Origin: Aquirhabdus sp.
GTDB lineage: Bacteria > Pseudomonadota > Gammaproteobacteria > Pseudomonadales > Moraxellaceae
Assembly (NCBI GenBank): GCA_030149815.1
Contig: JASLHI010000063.1
Coordinates: forward strand, 1-55,172
DNA length: 55,172 bases
Direction of reading: 5' to 3'
Of this stretch, positions 8,617 to 17,570 are shown piece after piece. The notes beneath the pieces are model-generated. The model ran no database searches. It saw nothing but the letters and a program-made list of their open reading frames with translations, and had not been told where the DNA came from. Made by a program: the position numbers and the translations under genes. Numbering within the stretch: position 1 is the first letter of the stretch; the number at the start of each line of letters is the position of its first letter.

Positions 8617-11141
8617 CTCTTCACGCCAAAGACCAAGAACAGCTTATCGCTTCTACTGCAATGAGCAGTGAAGATTTGACCAGCGTTAAAACGCTTCAGT
8701 CCAGCAAGAATATTTTTCGATTATTACGTCTTCCCAAAAGCCTTGAGCAGGCTTTTCGTGTGCACTATCGCAGCGAATCGACCACGATTGTTCGCTACTC
8801 TGTTTATGGATTGATCTCGCTATATTTATTGGTTGTGCTGCCTGTTGGATTGTTAATCCATGATCCAATGCGGAATGTATGGCTTGACACTGCGGTCTAC
8901 CCGATTGGTATTGCCTTAATCATTATATGGCTCTGTACCAAAATCCCTCAACTAAGTAACTTTACGGAGTTATCACTCCGATTTGGCGTATTCCTCTCAC
9001 TTGCTGGCACGATATACGGTTTTCTAATCCTTGGAAATACGCTATTAGGGCTAGTCGCTGGATGCGAAACCATTTATGTCCTCATGGTTGCATTTTCTTT
9101 GCTCATGCTAAGGATTCTTGCTGCTCTCGCCAGTGCGATTGCCGCTTTCCTAATTGCGCTTATAGCAGCCAATCTCGCTAATATTGAGACGATCTGGATC
9201 AATACCTTCTTGTATTTTTGGGTTCCGTTACTCATCTCCGCAGTGACAGGTTATTTGCTCGAGCATGCAGCTCGACGAGAATTTATTCAACGCCTGATGC
9301 ATCAGCATGATAAGTTACAGATCGTGAATGATTTAGCAGCCATGGTTAATGATGTTGATGATATGGATGCGGTACTTTCTCTGGCTCTAGCGCGGATATG
9401 TCGTCATACAGGATGGGTTGCTGGGCGAGTATTGACTGTTGATGATACGCATCAGCATACAACCGCACATTATGAAACATCCGAATTGGCTGACCATAGT
9501 TTGGCTACGATTGAAGAATTATGGCTATCCCCGCTGTCTTCTTTGGTCACACAAGTCATTCATTCTGGATCAGCTCAATGGCAAGAATATAATATTAATT
9601 CAACGCCAACGCCCACTGATCCAAAGCATACACCCAAGATGCATCTTGTTTACCCTGTCAAACTCGATAATCGCGTACTAGCTGTTCTCGAGTTCTTTTC
9701 GATGCAATACGAACAACCCGATGAACGTTTTCTTTCCCTGATGGAAAATATTGGAAATCAATTAGGTCGAGTTTTTGAACGTAAATCGCAGCAACAAGAT
9801 ATGAAAATCAGAGCCCTGCATGATGTGCTGACGGGACTACCCAATCGAGCCTATCTTTTTGATCGATTACGCATGGAAATTGCCAGATCAAAGCGAGATC
9901 CCTACTACGGATTTTGTGTACTGTTTGTGGACATAGATCGCTTTAAATGGATCAATGACAGTTTGGGTCACTTAAGAGGAGATCGCTTACTCGTTGAACT
10001 TGCTCGACGATTACAACAAGGAATCCGTGCAGTGGATTTTGCCGCACGCATCGGCGGAGATGAGTTTGCAGTTCTGATTGAAGCAACTCAAGATTCAGCA
10101 CAAGCAATCGCTGCTGTTGAGCAGATCAAAAAACAATTAGAACAACCCTTCACAATGACTGGACACTCGATTCATATCAGTTCAAGTATTGGAATCGCCC
10201 TATCCGCAGCACACTACGTTGAACCAGAAGAACTACTGCGTGATGCTGATATCGCCATGCATCACGCCAAGCGAAACGGGCGTGGTACATTCACAATCTT
10301 TGCGGACGAGATGCGTGAGCAAGCGACTGGGCAGCTGAAACTGGTTGCAGAACTACGGCAAGCAATTCAAGAACAACAACTCACTCTACACTACCAGCCC
10401 ATCGTTCGGATGGATAGCGGCTTGGTGATTGGATTTGAATCTCTAATCCGTTGGCATCACCCTGAACGTGGCATGATCCCTCCTATGCATTTCATCCCGC
10501 TGGCTGAAGAAACAGGCTTAATTGTTCCGATTACTGAATGGGTTTTGCAGCAAGCTTGCCAGCAACTGAGCATTTGGCAACATCAAATGGGTGACCAGAC
10601 TACCAGCATTAGTGTCAATCTATGTGCTAGCTACTTAACTCAGAGTGATATGCCCGATCAGATTCTCGCAGCGATTCAGGCCGCTAATATTTCACCAACG
10701 ACACTGCACTTGGAAATCACCGAAACACAGATTGTTGGCAATGCTGATATTTGTATGACCAATATTAATCGCCTCAGAGAAGCTTCTGTTGAGGTCTATA
10801 TCGACGACTTTGGCACGGGCTATTCTTCCCTCAATTATCTGGCAAGTTTTAGGGTGAACACCCTGAAGATCGACAAATCGTTTCTAGAAAATCTACAGGA
10901 AGGCGGCAAAGATGAGCATATTGTCCGTGCTATTACGTCCCTCAGCCACCATCTTGGCATGACTGTCATTGCCGAAGGCGTAGAAAATTACACGCAGATG
11001 CAACTACTCAAAGAAATTGGCTGCGATTTTGTACAAGGTTTTTTATTATCCAAGCCCGTAGAATCACAACTTGCGACTCAAATGCTCGGGAAGAAATTTG
11101 TGTTGACTGATGTCGATCAACGGATTCAAATGCAGGGCTAA
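8613..11141 (+). CDS. Membrane-bound GAF-GGDEF-EAL cyclic-di-GMP protein
   Basis: An 842-residue protein for turnover of cyclic-di-GMP. A hydrophilic N-terminus of about 65 residues is followed by about six transmembrane segments (66-225), a GAF-like sensor region (about 230-395), a GGDEF domain and an EAL domain. The GGDEF motif is intact (RIGGDEFAV, near residues 480-486). RAVD stands 5 residues before it, matching the RxxD inhibitory I-site. In the EAL domain the signature reads ESL (GFESLIRW, near 606). The metal and catalytic motifs EITETQ, IDDFGTGYSS, KIDKSF and EGVE are all present, so both activities are possible. Start ATG 8613 lacks a strong ribosome binding site. Likely role: switching between motile and attached states. 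Confidence 0.92.
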   Translation: MTLHAKDQEQLIASTAMSSEDLTSVKTLQSSKNIFRLLRLPKSLEQAFRVHYRSESTTIVRYSVYGLISLYLLVVLPVGLLIHDPMRNVWLDTAVYPIGIALIIIWLCTKIPQLSNFTELSLRFGVFLSLAGTIYGFLILGNTLLGLVAGCETIYVLMVAFSLLMLRILAALASAIAAFLIALIAANLANIETIWINTFLYFWVPLLISAVTGYLLEHAARREFIQRLMHQHDKLQIVNDLAAMVNDVDDMDAVLSLALARICRHTGWVAGRVLTVDDTHQHTTAHYETSELADHSLATIEELWLSPLSSLVTQVIHSGSAQWQEYNINSTPTPTDPKHTPKMHLVYPVKLDNRVLAVLEFFSMQYEQPDERFLSLMENIGNQLGRVFERKSQQQDMKIRALHDVLTGLPNRAYLFDRLRMEIARSKRDPYYGFCVLFVDIDRFKWINDSLGHLRGDRLLVELARRLQQGIRAVDFAARIGGDEFAVLIEATQDSAQAIAAVEQIKKQLEQPFTMTGHSIHISSSIGIALSAAHYVEPEELLRDADIAMHHAKRNGRGTFTIFADEMREQATGQLKLVAELRQAIQEQQLTLHYQPIVRMDSGLVIGFESLIRWHHPERGMIPPMHFIPLAEETGLIVPITEWVLQQACQQLSIWQHQMGDQTTSISVNLCASYLTQSDMPDQILAAIQAANISPTTLHLEITETQIVGNADICMTNINRLREASVEVYIDDFGTGYSSLNYLASFRVNTLKIDKSFLENLQEGGKDEHIVRAITSLSHHLGMTVIAEGVENYTQMQLLKEIGCDFVQGFLLSKPVESQLATQMLGKKFVLTDVDQRIQMQG

Positions 11142-11145
11142 TATT

Positions 11146-11829
11146 TTATTGGGTCAACTTATTTAAATTCCGACTCTTTTCTTGAAGTGATTTCAGAAGC
11201 TTTTCTGCCTCTCCAATAATTGTCGCTAAGCGGTATGCTACGATTAAAAATATACCCATGATGATCATCCATTCGAGGCTGTATAAAATGACCCAGAAAG
11301 TCTGAATACGAATATCATATGGAAACTTAATCCAAGCAATACCATTCATAATTGCCGTGACCACTGCACCAGCGTATGTAACAGGTAAGACAAACAGGAA
11401 TAATAAAACGAGAGTTAAAAATCCAAATAAGCATTTGTACAAACGGCGTCTTAATTTAGTTCTAAATCGATCAGTAAATTGAAGCTTCAGGGATTCTGAT
11501 TGATTTGGATTAAACTTTAAGACCATCCCTGCTGTGCATAAAGTATTCACTTCATCTTCAAGATCTGCATAAGATTTCTTCTGCTGATGTAGTTCGATGA
11601 GATATTCGACCAACGCCTCTGAAGCTCGAGGATGACCAACCATTGCTTGTACTAGGCGGGCACGCTCAAACTCACTAGCGCCTTTAGCTTTTTGTTCGTA
11701 ATACAGGAGTGTCGCTTTCGCTTGATCATGCAAGCGAGAGCGAATGTTGAGTTTGAAATCTAGAAGTTTCAGAAGAAACGGGATAAATGCACCCGTGATA
11801 ATCGTTATGATGAAGGCTATTATTTGCAT
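11146..11829 (-). CDS. Membrane protein of unknown function, partner of the upstream ATPase-TOPRIM gene
   Basis: A 227-residue protein with an N-terminal hydrophobic helix (1-20) and a soluble, charged helical region (about 25-130, rich in Lys, Glu and Gln). Two further membrane segments lie at about 134-160 and 177-201, followed by a short basic helical tail. No family is recognised. It follows the ATPase-TOPRIM gene on the same strand with only 36 nt between them, so the two are probably co-transcribed. By analogy with defence operons that pair a nucleotide-dependent sensor with a membrane effector, it could be an effector, but nothing in the sequence proves this. It converges with the GGDEF-EAL gene, 4 nt apart. 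Confidence 0.75.
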   Translation of the reverse strand: MQIIAFIITIITGAFIPFLLKLLDFKLNIRSRLHDQAKATLLYYEQKAKGASEFERARLVQAMVGHPRASEALVEYLIELHQQKKSYADLEDEVNTLCTAGMVLKFNPNQSESLKLQFTDRFRTKLRRRLYKCLFGFLTLVLLFLFVLPVTYAGAVVTAIMNGIAWIKFPYDIRIQTFWVILYSLEWMIIMGIFLIVAYRLATIIGEAEKLLKSLQEKSRNLNKLTQ

Positions 11830-11865
11830 GATTTCGTATTTTTAGTTCTAGATATTTCCAAAAGT

Positions 11866-13572
11866 CTACTTATCCATTTCTTCTGAAACAAGCTCAAAAA
11901 AACCTTTAAAATAAGGAGCTAGAGCATCTGAAATTTTTGCACTACTCTCTGGATTACTACTTTGTTGAATTATTAATCTTGCCAATTCTATTAAATGAGG
12001 TTCTAAGTTTCCATATAGAAAAACATCTTTACTAACACTTTTCAATAGAGTTTTATCATTGAAATACTTCAATATCTCATCATAGTCCTGTGCTTCTAAA
12101 ATTTCATTAAAGCGCTTTTCGTAATCATGATAAATAGCCTCTATTTCACCACCAATTTCAGTAGCCTTTTTATCAAATTTAATTTTAATTTCATCTACTT
12201 TTGTTTGAGTACCTAAATCAATCGAATTAACCTTATGCTTTATTTCACTAGCCAATCGTTCAATAACTTGCTGATAAATTTTGTCCTTAAATCTTTTAAT
12301 TACATAGTCCTTCGTAGTATCAAATAAATCTGGCATTGATTTATGATCAGCAGCAATTGTTAATATATCTGGTGTTAGAAATAGGTTTTCAACCTCCGCA
12401 ACTTCAAGCGTAAAAATTCCATTTTCCTTTAATCTTACAATTTCGGACTGAACTCGTCTGTCACGATCAACAATCCCAAATATCTTTAAATGATGAAGTT
12501 GTTTATTTAGCCTATATGCTTTCACGCTTTCAATTACACGACTACAGCCACCAACTGGTATGACTAGAAAATCCTTCAAAATATTTCGATATAGTTGCGT
12601 ATCTAAACTATTAGATTGCCCTTCTACAAAAACAACGTTCTGACGGCTTCCCATAAGTTGAAGAAGGAGCTCTTCTGGAATTTGTTCATCATGGTCTACT
12701 TTCTGTATATCCCATCTAGCATTTTCGTATGAATTTACACAATATTTTTGCGAATTTCTTTTTGCTACCGCAAACTCTAAATTATGGGTCGTATATATAA
12801 ATAAACAATTTGGACGCGCTTCCTCGATCGCATTCCATAATTTTATTTGAATTGATTTATGCAAATGTAGCTCAGGCTCATCTACAACAATTATGCTGTG
12901 ATCACTAGGAGCTAGACATTGAGCAATTAAATAAAATGCAACCCTTTCACCATCGCTCATTTCAGATGCTTGATATTGAATATCGGTTTCTAGTTCTTTA
13001 TCTTTATATGTTACTTTTACTTCATTGCTGCCGATCACTAATTCACGATGTTTAATTACGCTTTCCCAAATTTTCTTGACTAAGTTAATTTTTGGTTGAT
13101 ATTTTTCTTTATCTTTTATCGAATCCGAAAAATTATAGAAGTTCCTAAGCGTATAATTTGACTCAGAAAACAAATACTCCATTAATTGATGAAAATCCTC
13201 TTGCCGATTAATCGCAGGGTTATTTTGCCGCTTTTGATCCATTTTTGATCTAGATATCTCCATTGAATTTATCGTATCGCTGTTATGCCCATAAAGTAAA
13301 AGATTTCTTGCTAAATCAATATTCTTCGATATACATGTATTTGGCATGTATAATGATTTTTGAGCCGAAATACGATGAGTACTATTTGCAGACAACGAAT
13401 TCAATTCAAACCAAGCACCTAATCTAGTTTTACCTGATCCATTTGCACCAACGAATATAAGACTTTCGCCATATTTAGCAGTAATTTTTGTACAATCTGC
13501 ATTAATCTTCGGGATTTGAAATTCAAACTCAAAATTTTCGTAGTCAATCTTTTCTAATTTTTCTTCACTCAT
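11866..13572 (-). CDS. ABC-type ATPase fused to a TOPRIM (DUF4435-like) domain, candidate anti-phage protein
   Basis: The 568-residue protein begins with an SMC/ABC-like ATPase: Walker A GANGSGKT at 42-49, signature MSDGER at 205-210, Walker B IIVVDEPELH at 227-236 and a switch His in TTHN at 261-264. From about 312 a TOPRIM-like domain follows, with E317 in FVEGQS, D369 and D371 in VDRDRR, and acidic EVENLFL at about 394-400. This matches DUF4435. The architecture resembles OLD-family nucleases and a fused AriA-AriB (PARIS) protein, in which the ATPase senses a phage trigger and the TOPRIM part cuts nucleic acid. The gene is visibly more AT-rich than its neighbours, suggesting acquisition. 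AGGA precedes the ATG. Family placement is inferred from motifs only. Confidence 0.82.
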   Translation of the reverse strand: MSEEKLEKIDYENFEFEFQIPKINADCTKITAKYGESLIFVGANGSGKTRLGAWFELNSLSANSTHRISAQKSLYMPNTCISKNIDLARNLLLYGHNSDTINSMEISRSKMDQKRQNNPAINRQEDFHQLMEYLFSESNYTLRNFYNFSDSIKDKEKYQPKINLVKKIWESVIKHRELVIGSNEVKVTYKDKELETDIQYQASEMSDGERVAFYLIAQCLAPSDHSIIVVDEPELHLHKSIQIKLWNAIEEARPNCLFIYTTHNLEFAVAKRNSQKYCVNSYENARWDIQKVDHDEQIPEELLLQLMGSRQNVVFVEGQSNSLDTQLYRNILKDFLVIPVGGCSRVIESVKAYRLNKQLHHLKIFGIVDRDRRVQSEIVRLKENGIFTLEVAEVENLFLTPDILTIAADHKSMPDLFDTTKDYVIKRFKDKIYQQVIERLASEIKHKVNSIDLGTQTKVDEIKIKFDKKATEIGGEIEAIYHDYEKRFNEILEAQDYDEILKYFNDKTLLKSVSKDVFLYGNLEPHLIELARLIIQQSSNPESSAKISDALAPYFKGFFELVSEEMDK

Positions 13573-13899
13573 TTCCTATCCTGACCTTCATTTTTATCTT
13601 TAAATTCTTAACGACCAACTTCCCGACTCTATCACATAATGATTGGCACACTGAACTGTTAACCATCATTTGGAGTAACACCCTATGATGCTGTTTTTGA
13701 GTAAAATAAAAATTTAACGCGCCAACTCGACACCATCTATAATTATATTGAGCTAACTATAATTTTTTTTTACGGCATAAAAAATGGCCTGCTTGTAGCA
13801 GACCATAAGAATGAATTTAAGATGTTCATACCTAACGCATAAACCTCATCAAGAAATATATTTGAGGTTTTCTAGCTATGCTTCTGAATCAACTCGCCT
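13573..13899. other. Intergenic region upstream of the ATPase-TOPRIM operon
   Basis: This AT-rich 327-nt stretch lies between the operon start and the end of the SDR gene on the same strand. It holds the SDR terminator at 13779-13805 and must hold the operon promoter. I see no open frame worth calling. Confidence 0.5.
13779..13805 (-). terminator. Rho-independent terminator downstream of the SDR gene
   Basis: TGGCCTGC (13785-13792) and GCAGACCA (13798-13805) form a stem with one mismatch. On the minus strand the stem is followed by a T-run. It lies about 95 nt after the SDR stop. Confidence 0.7.
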
Positions 13900-14694
13900 T
13901 CACGCTTTAAAAGGATTCATTCGATTACCGAGGAAATATTGCAATGTTATTGGCAACGGACGAACACTGCCTGCAATAATCTTATTGACTGCACCTGGTA
14001 TGCAAACAGGCTTACCACTCATAACCGCCCCCCAACCTTCACGAACAACATCTTCTGCGTCCTGCCAAAGAACCGATGGTAAATTATTGGCAGCATCGCG
14101 AGTACCCATCACATCATGAAATTCACTATGAGTGAATCCTGGGCAAAGCGCAGTGACGTGAATGCCTTGCGGCTTGAGCTCCATATCGAGTGATTGAGAA
14201 AGGTCTAAGACATAACGTTTAATTCCTGTGTAAAGCAGACTAGCACCAGGTGGAGAAAATGCCGCAAGTGAGGAAAGATTGATAATACGCCCCCAACCGC
14301 TCTCCTGCATATCTGGTAATACGAGATGGCAAAGCTCTGTGACCGCAGTGACCATAAGTTGGATTTCTGCAGCGAGTTTGTGCCAAGGGGTATCAGCAAA
14401 AGCTGTTTTACCTGAAAGCCCTGCATTATTAATCAAAACATTAATTTTGATGCCCTTATTTTGAGCGTACGACATAATGGCTGTTGGCGCGGTTGGATCG
14501 TTCAAATCCGCAGCAAAAATATCACAATTGACTTTATATTTTTCAGACAATTCTTTTGCTAGTTCTTGCAAACGTTCCGCGCGACGTGCGACTAACAGTA
14601 AAGAATATCCTTCTTGGGCTAAATAGCGTGCAAAAGCAGCACCGATTCCAGCCGAAGCCCCAGTAATCAGTGCAGTACGATTTTTTGTGGTCAT
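13900..14694 (-). CDS. Short-chain dehydrogenase/reductase
   Basis: A 264-residue classical SDR with Rossmann motif TGASAGIG (11-18), NNAG (89-92) and the catalytic Ser-Tyr-Lys set, with Y155 and K159 in YTGIK. The region LCPGFTHSEFHD follows as usual. The ALITGASAGIGAAFA start resembles DltE/YqjQ-like SDRs acting on hydrophobic carbonyls, but the substrate cannot be read from sequence. It lies 17 nt downstream of the 190-residue unknown gene and divergent from a TetR regulator, so it is probably controlled by that regulator. Lipid or fatty-acyl metabolism is a reasonable guess only. Confidence 0.88.
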   Translation of the reverse strand: MTTKNRTALITGASAGIGAAFARYLAQEGYSLLLVARRAERLQELAKELSEKYKVNCDIFAADLNDPTAPTAIMSYAQNKGIKINVLINNAGLSGKTAFADTPWHKLAAEIQLMVTAVTELCHLVLPDMQESGWGRIINLSSLAAFSPPGASLLYTGIKRYVLDLSQSLDMELKPQGIHVTALCPGFTHSEFHDVMGTRDAANNLPSVLWQDAEDVVREGWGAVMSGKPVCIPGAVNKIIAGSVRPLPITLQYFLGNRMNPFKA

Positions 14695-14711
14695 GTTACT
14701 TTCCTATCGTG

Positions 14712-15284
14712 TTAATGAGACATTAATTTGGGAATTTCACGGGAACTCATTTCAAAATTATGCCGTTTGCGACCAATATCTCCGCGATATAGAGAGTGAG
14801 GTCCTTTGAGCAAAAAAGGATATGGAATGTGGCGTTGGCTCTTGGTAAATCCATACGTACCCATGCCAAGGTATAGATTAGGAGCAACTCTTCTCACCTC
14901 ATCGACCATATTGACGTCCCCACAGGTGGAATGAAATTGTCGATAGATGAGTTGGTATGCTGGCAAACTATCGAAGCGAGAAGGTGCGATCATTGTCAGC
15001 ATTGGATAACACTGGACTATGCGGCGTCCTTGCAAGAAGGTGTTATAACCGCGACCTGTTGTTGAATCGACTGGTCGAAAAGCTTTGCTCAGCCAGCGAC
15101 GAAAAGGATTATGTAAGGTAGCTTGGCCAATCGCATGAGCGATCCAACTTGGCTGAGCCAATAAATACGCAGCATACTCACCGTCCATTTCCTCGATACT
15201 AGGTGCTTCAAGTGTGTTGAAAAGCTGGAGTAACTGAGATGTCGAGAGCAGTAACAACTCTTCTTCTGTAACTATTTCACGCAT
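14712..15284 (-). CDS. Unknown 190-residue protein in a TetR-controlled operon
   Basis: A soluble protein without signal peptide or membrane segments. It starts MREIVTEEELLLLSTSQLLQLFNTL (shown here only as a leucine-rich helical N-terminus). It continues with EMDGEYAAYLLAQP, a central GRGYNTFLQGRR and a C-terminal GMGTYGFTKS...PYPFLLKGP region with many aromatics. I do not recognise the family; the Gly/aromatic spacing could suit a small ligand-binding beta fold. It is the first gene of the operon with the SDR, facing the TetR gene across two shared operators. RBS: AGGAAAG about 4 nt before the ATG. Confidence 0.72.
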   Translation of the reverse strand: MREIVTEEELLLLSTSQLLQLFNTLEAPSIEEMDGEYAAYLLAQPSWIAHAIGQATLHNPFRRWLSKAFRPVDSTTGRGYNTFLQGRRIVQCYPMLTMIAPSRFDSLPAYQLIYRQFHSTCGDVNMVDEVRRVAPNLYLGMGTYGFTKSQRHIPYPFLLKGPHSLYRGDIGRKRHNFEMSSREIPKLMSH

Positions 15285-15303
15285 AAGCTTTCCTCATGAT
15301 TTT

Positions 15304-15357
15304 CTTAAATGCCATTCAAGAAAACCAATCCTAACCATTTGTTGAATGGCATTCAAG
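15304..15357. promoter_or_regulatory. Two palindromic operators within overlapping divergent promoters (TetR target)
   Basis: Site 1, CTTAAATGCCATTCAAG (15304-15320), is a 17-bp palindrome with one mismatch. Site 2, TTGAATGGCATTCAA (15342-15356), is a perfect 15-bp palindrome of the same sequence family; centres are 37 bp apart. Site 2 overlaps the -35 (TTGAAT, 15342-15347) of a tetR promoter with -10 TAGAAT at 15364-15369. On the other strand it also contains the -35 TTGAAT (15351-15356) of a promoter with -10 TAGGAT (15328-15333, 17-bp spacer) facing the unknown gene and SDR. Binding by the adjacent TetR protein would repress both directions. The regulator match is inferred from position. 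Confidence 0.78.
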
Positions 15358-15429
15358 ATGATGTAGAATAAAAATGACAGATGGTTTGGTTTACTATGTC
15401 GTCATATGAATTTGGGATTGGAGAAGTCT

Positions 15430-16008
15430 GTGGCTCGTAATAAGCGTCTGCAAGATCGTGAAGAGAAGCGAGAGGAAATCATGATCGCTGCACGAACGTT
15501 ATTTCTGCAAGAAGGTTATGAAGCTACGGCGATGAACAAACTTGCCTTAGCCGCAGGCGTAGCACCGAATACGATTTATTGGTATTTCAAGGATAAGGAT
15601 GAGTTATTAATTGCCATCTTGAATGCTGAGCTTACAGATCGTTTCAACGCCTACACTCAACTTTCTGTGGAAGATGCAGCTGAACGTCTGCTTTGGGTGG
15701 TAGATCAATTGCAACTGGCAAATCGGCTGGTCAGTACCGTCCATGCGAGATTACAGGTATCTCCAGAGATTAATAGCTGGCATGAGCGCTTCCATATCCT
15801 GGTTGAAAGTCTTTTACGCATGGAATTAAAACGGTCAGGTATAGCAGAGAAAAAAATTGAGACTTGGGTAAAGATTGCTACCTTCACAGTCGAAGGATTA
15901 TTAGCTCATCAGTTATCTGAAGCGCAAAAACGTGAAATTTGTGCTGCCATCGTGCACCCACTTTGCTTGTTTCCGAATTCTACAGAAACAATCACAAATG
16001 GCAGCTAA
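15430..16008 (+). CDS. TetR/AcrR-family transcriptional regulator
   Basis: An N-terminal TetR helix-turn-helix (about residues 14-60: EIMIAARTLFLQEGYEATAMNKLALAAGV, quoted in part, then NTIYWYFKDKDELL) is followed by a variable all-helical ligand-binding domain. I chose GTG 15430, which has GGAG 6 nt upstream, giving 192 residues; an ATG at 15406 has no ribosome binding site. The gene is divergent from the unknown/SDR operon, and two matching palindromes lie between them. Autoregulation and repression of the operon are therefore likely. The ligand is unknown. A weak hairpin overlaps its stop codon (TGGCAGC paired with GCTGTCA, 15999-16016). Confidence 0.9.
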   Translation: MARNKRLQDREEKREEIMIAARTLFLQEGYEATAMNKLALAAGVAPNTIYWYFKDKDELLIAILNAELTDRFNAYTQLSVEDAAERLLWVVDQLQLANRLVSTVHARLQVSPEINSWHERFHILVESLLRMELKRSGIAEKKIETWVKIATFTVEGLLAHQLSEAQKREICAAIVHPLCLFPNSTETITNGS

Positions 16009-16203
16009 GGCTGTCATATTAATTTTCAGGCCTCTTTTTTATCATTTTCATCCAATAGAACTATAAAGTATCCAAGCAATGCTAGCTCCACCCAAGTTTG
16101 TTTAGCTTTATCTGATCAATAACGATAGCGCGTGGAAATAATGTGGAAACCAATACCCAATAACACCCTTAAAAATCTGCTTTTATCCTCAAACGACGCC
16201 CAT

Positions 16204-16243
16204 AAAAAAACAGCCAAACCTCATTAAAGGATTTGACTGTTTT
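16204..16243 (-). terminator. Rho-independent terminator of tRNA-Leu
   Basis: A run AAAAAAACAGCCAAACC (16204-16220) pairs imperfectly with GGATTTGACTGTTTT (16229-16243). On the minus strand this gives a stem and T-run shortly beyond the tRNA 3' end. Confidence 0.75.
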
Positions 16244-16267
16244 GAAATACATTTAAGTATTTGTATA

Positions 16268-16354
16268 TGGTGCCGAGGGTCGGACTCGAACCGACACGTC
16301 ATCTCTGACAGTGGATTTTGAGTCCACCGCGTCTACCAATTTCACCACCCCGGC
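16268..16354 (-). tRNA. tRNA-Leu, anticodon CAA
   Basis: An 87-nt leucine tRNA read on the minus strand. It has acceptor arms GCCGGGG and CCTCGGC, a D-arm, an anticodon stem GTGGA/TCCAC with loop CTCAAAA giving anticodon CAA (reads UUG), a long variable arm typical of type II tRNAs, and a T-loop with GGTTCGAGTCC. The 3' CCA is encoded. Confidence 0.97.
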
Positions 16355-16376
16355 AAGAATGATGTTGCAGGCGCAC

Positions 16377-16404
16377 ATAATAACCTTAAAGATTTTTGTG
16401 TCAA
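16377..16404 (-). promoter_or_regulatory. Promoter of tRNA-Leu
   Basis: On the minus strand TTGACA (16399-16404) and TATTAT (16377-16382) are separated by 16 bp. They are followed by a GC-rich discriminator (GTGCGCC) typical of growth-rate-regulated stable RNA promoters. Confidence 0.75.
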
Positions 16405-16474
16405 GCCTTTCTCCTGTTCTAATGCAAAATTTGTTATCATGCGCCGCCTTTATTGAACTGTTTGTCTATTTCGT

Positions 16475-17512
16475 ATGCAACTTGCTGATTTTCACTACCA
16501 TCTTCCTGAAGAATTGATTGCACGCTACCCTTTAGCGGGCCGAAGTGATTCACGCCTCCTCTGTCTGTCCATCGATGGAAAAACAACCGACCGTCAAATG
16601 AAGGATTTACCTGAGCTACTCAACGCTGGTGATTTATTGGTTTTGAATGACACGCGCGTGATCAAAGCTCGTTTACACGGCGTCCGCCCAAGTGGTGGCG
16701 CGGTCGAAGTATTGGTTGAGCGGATTCTCGATACCCATACTGCCCTCGCCCATGTACGTGCAAGTAACTCACCTAAAGCCGGTGCAATTCTCAGTCTGGC
16801 CAATGATCAGATCAAAGCCACCGTTCAAGGTCGTCAAGAAAACTTATACCAACTCACTTTCGACCAGCCTGTACTCGCTGCGCTCGAACAATTTGGCGCA
16901 TTGCCGATTCCGCCATATTTTAATCGTCCTGCCGATGAATCGGATGAAACCCGTTATCAAACCGTTTTTCATAATCCAGAAAAATCAGCCAGCGTTGCCG
17001 CACCGACTGCAGGTCTGCATATTGATGAAGCGTTGTTAGAGCGCTTACATGCGCGTGGTGTGCAAACGGCTTTTGTCACATTGCATGTCGGCGCAGGAAC
17101 TTTTCAGCCTGTACGCACCGAAAATATCAAAGAACACATCATGCATTCCGAATGGGGCGAAGTTCCTACTACAACAGTGCAAGCAGTGCTGGAAACTAAA
17201 GCCAATGGTGGCAATGTGATTGCAGTGGGCACAACCGCAACTCGCGCACTAGAAAGCGCGGCTCGTGCGCACAATGGCGTATTGCAAGCGTGGTCAGGTG
17301 AAACGGATATTTTCATCTATCCTGGGTATCAATTTGCTGTCATTGATCGCTTAATGACCAACTTCCATTTGCCTGAATCGACCTTGCTGATGCTCGTATC
17401 AGCGCTTGCTGGACGTGACCGCATGATGGCTGCGTATCAACATGCGATTGAGCAGAAATATCGCTTTTTCAGTTATGGCGATGCCATGCTAATTGATCGC
17501 ATTGATCCATAA
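16475..17512 (+). CDS. queA: S-adenosylmethionine:tRNA ribosyltransferase-isomerase
   Basis: QueA transfers and isomerises the ribosyl part of SAM onto 7-aminomethyl-7-deazaguanine in tRNA, giving epoxyqueuosine. The 345-residue length fits. Family motifs include the N-terminal DFHYHLPEELIARYP, LVLNDTRVIKARL, the PIPPYFNR block, AAPTAGLH and LHVGAGTFQPV, plus the C-terminal TNFHLPESTLLMLVSAL. It is followed 58 nt later by tgt, which performs the preceding base-exchange step, so the two form a queuosine-modification operon. The start codon ATG leads directly into the conserved N-terminus. Confidence 0.97.
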   Translation: MQLADFHYHLPEELIARYPLAGRSDSRLLCLSIDGKTTDRQMKDLPELLNAGDLLVLNDTRVIKARLHGVRPSGGAVEVLVERILDTHTALAHVRASNSPKAGAILSLANDQIKATVQGRQENLYQLTFDQPVLAALEQFGALPIPPYFNRPADESDETRYQTVFHNPEKSASVAAPTAGLHIDEALLERLHARGVQTAFVTLHVGAGTFQPVRTENIKEHIMHSEWGEVPTTTVQAVLETKANGGNVIAVGTTATRALESAARAHNGVLQAWSGETDIFIYPGYQFAVIDRLMTNFHLPESTLLMLVSALAGRDRMMAAYQHAIEQKYRFFSYGDAMLIDRIDP

Positions 17513-17570
17513 ATTCGCTGATAAAACATAAGTTTTTAGTTTCACCCAATTGATTAAAGATGAGAAATAC

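Noticed and set aside
11146..13572. Classical restriction-modification or toxin-antitoxin system
   Set aside because: No methyltransferase, specificity subunit or small antitoxin gene accompanies the ATPase-TOPRIM and membrane genes.
16268..16354. tRNA-Leu as an integration (att) site
   Set aside because: No direct repeat of the tRNA 3' end and no integrase gene were seen nearby.
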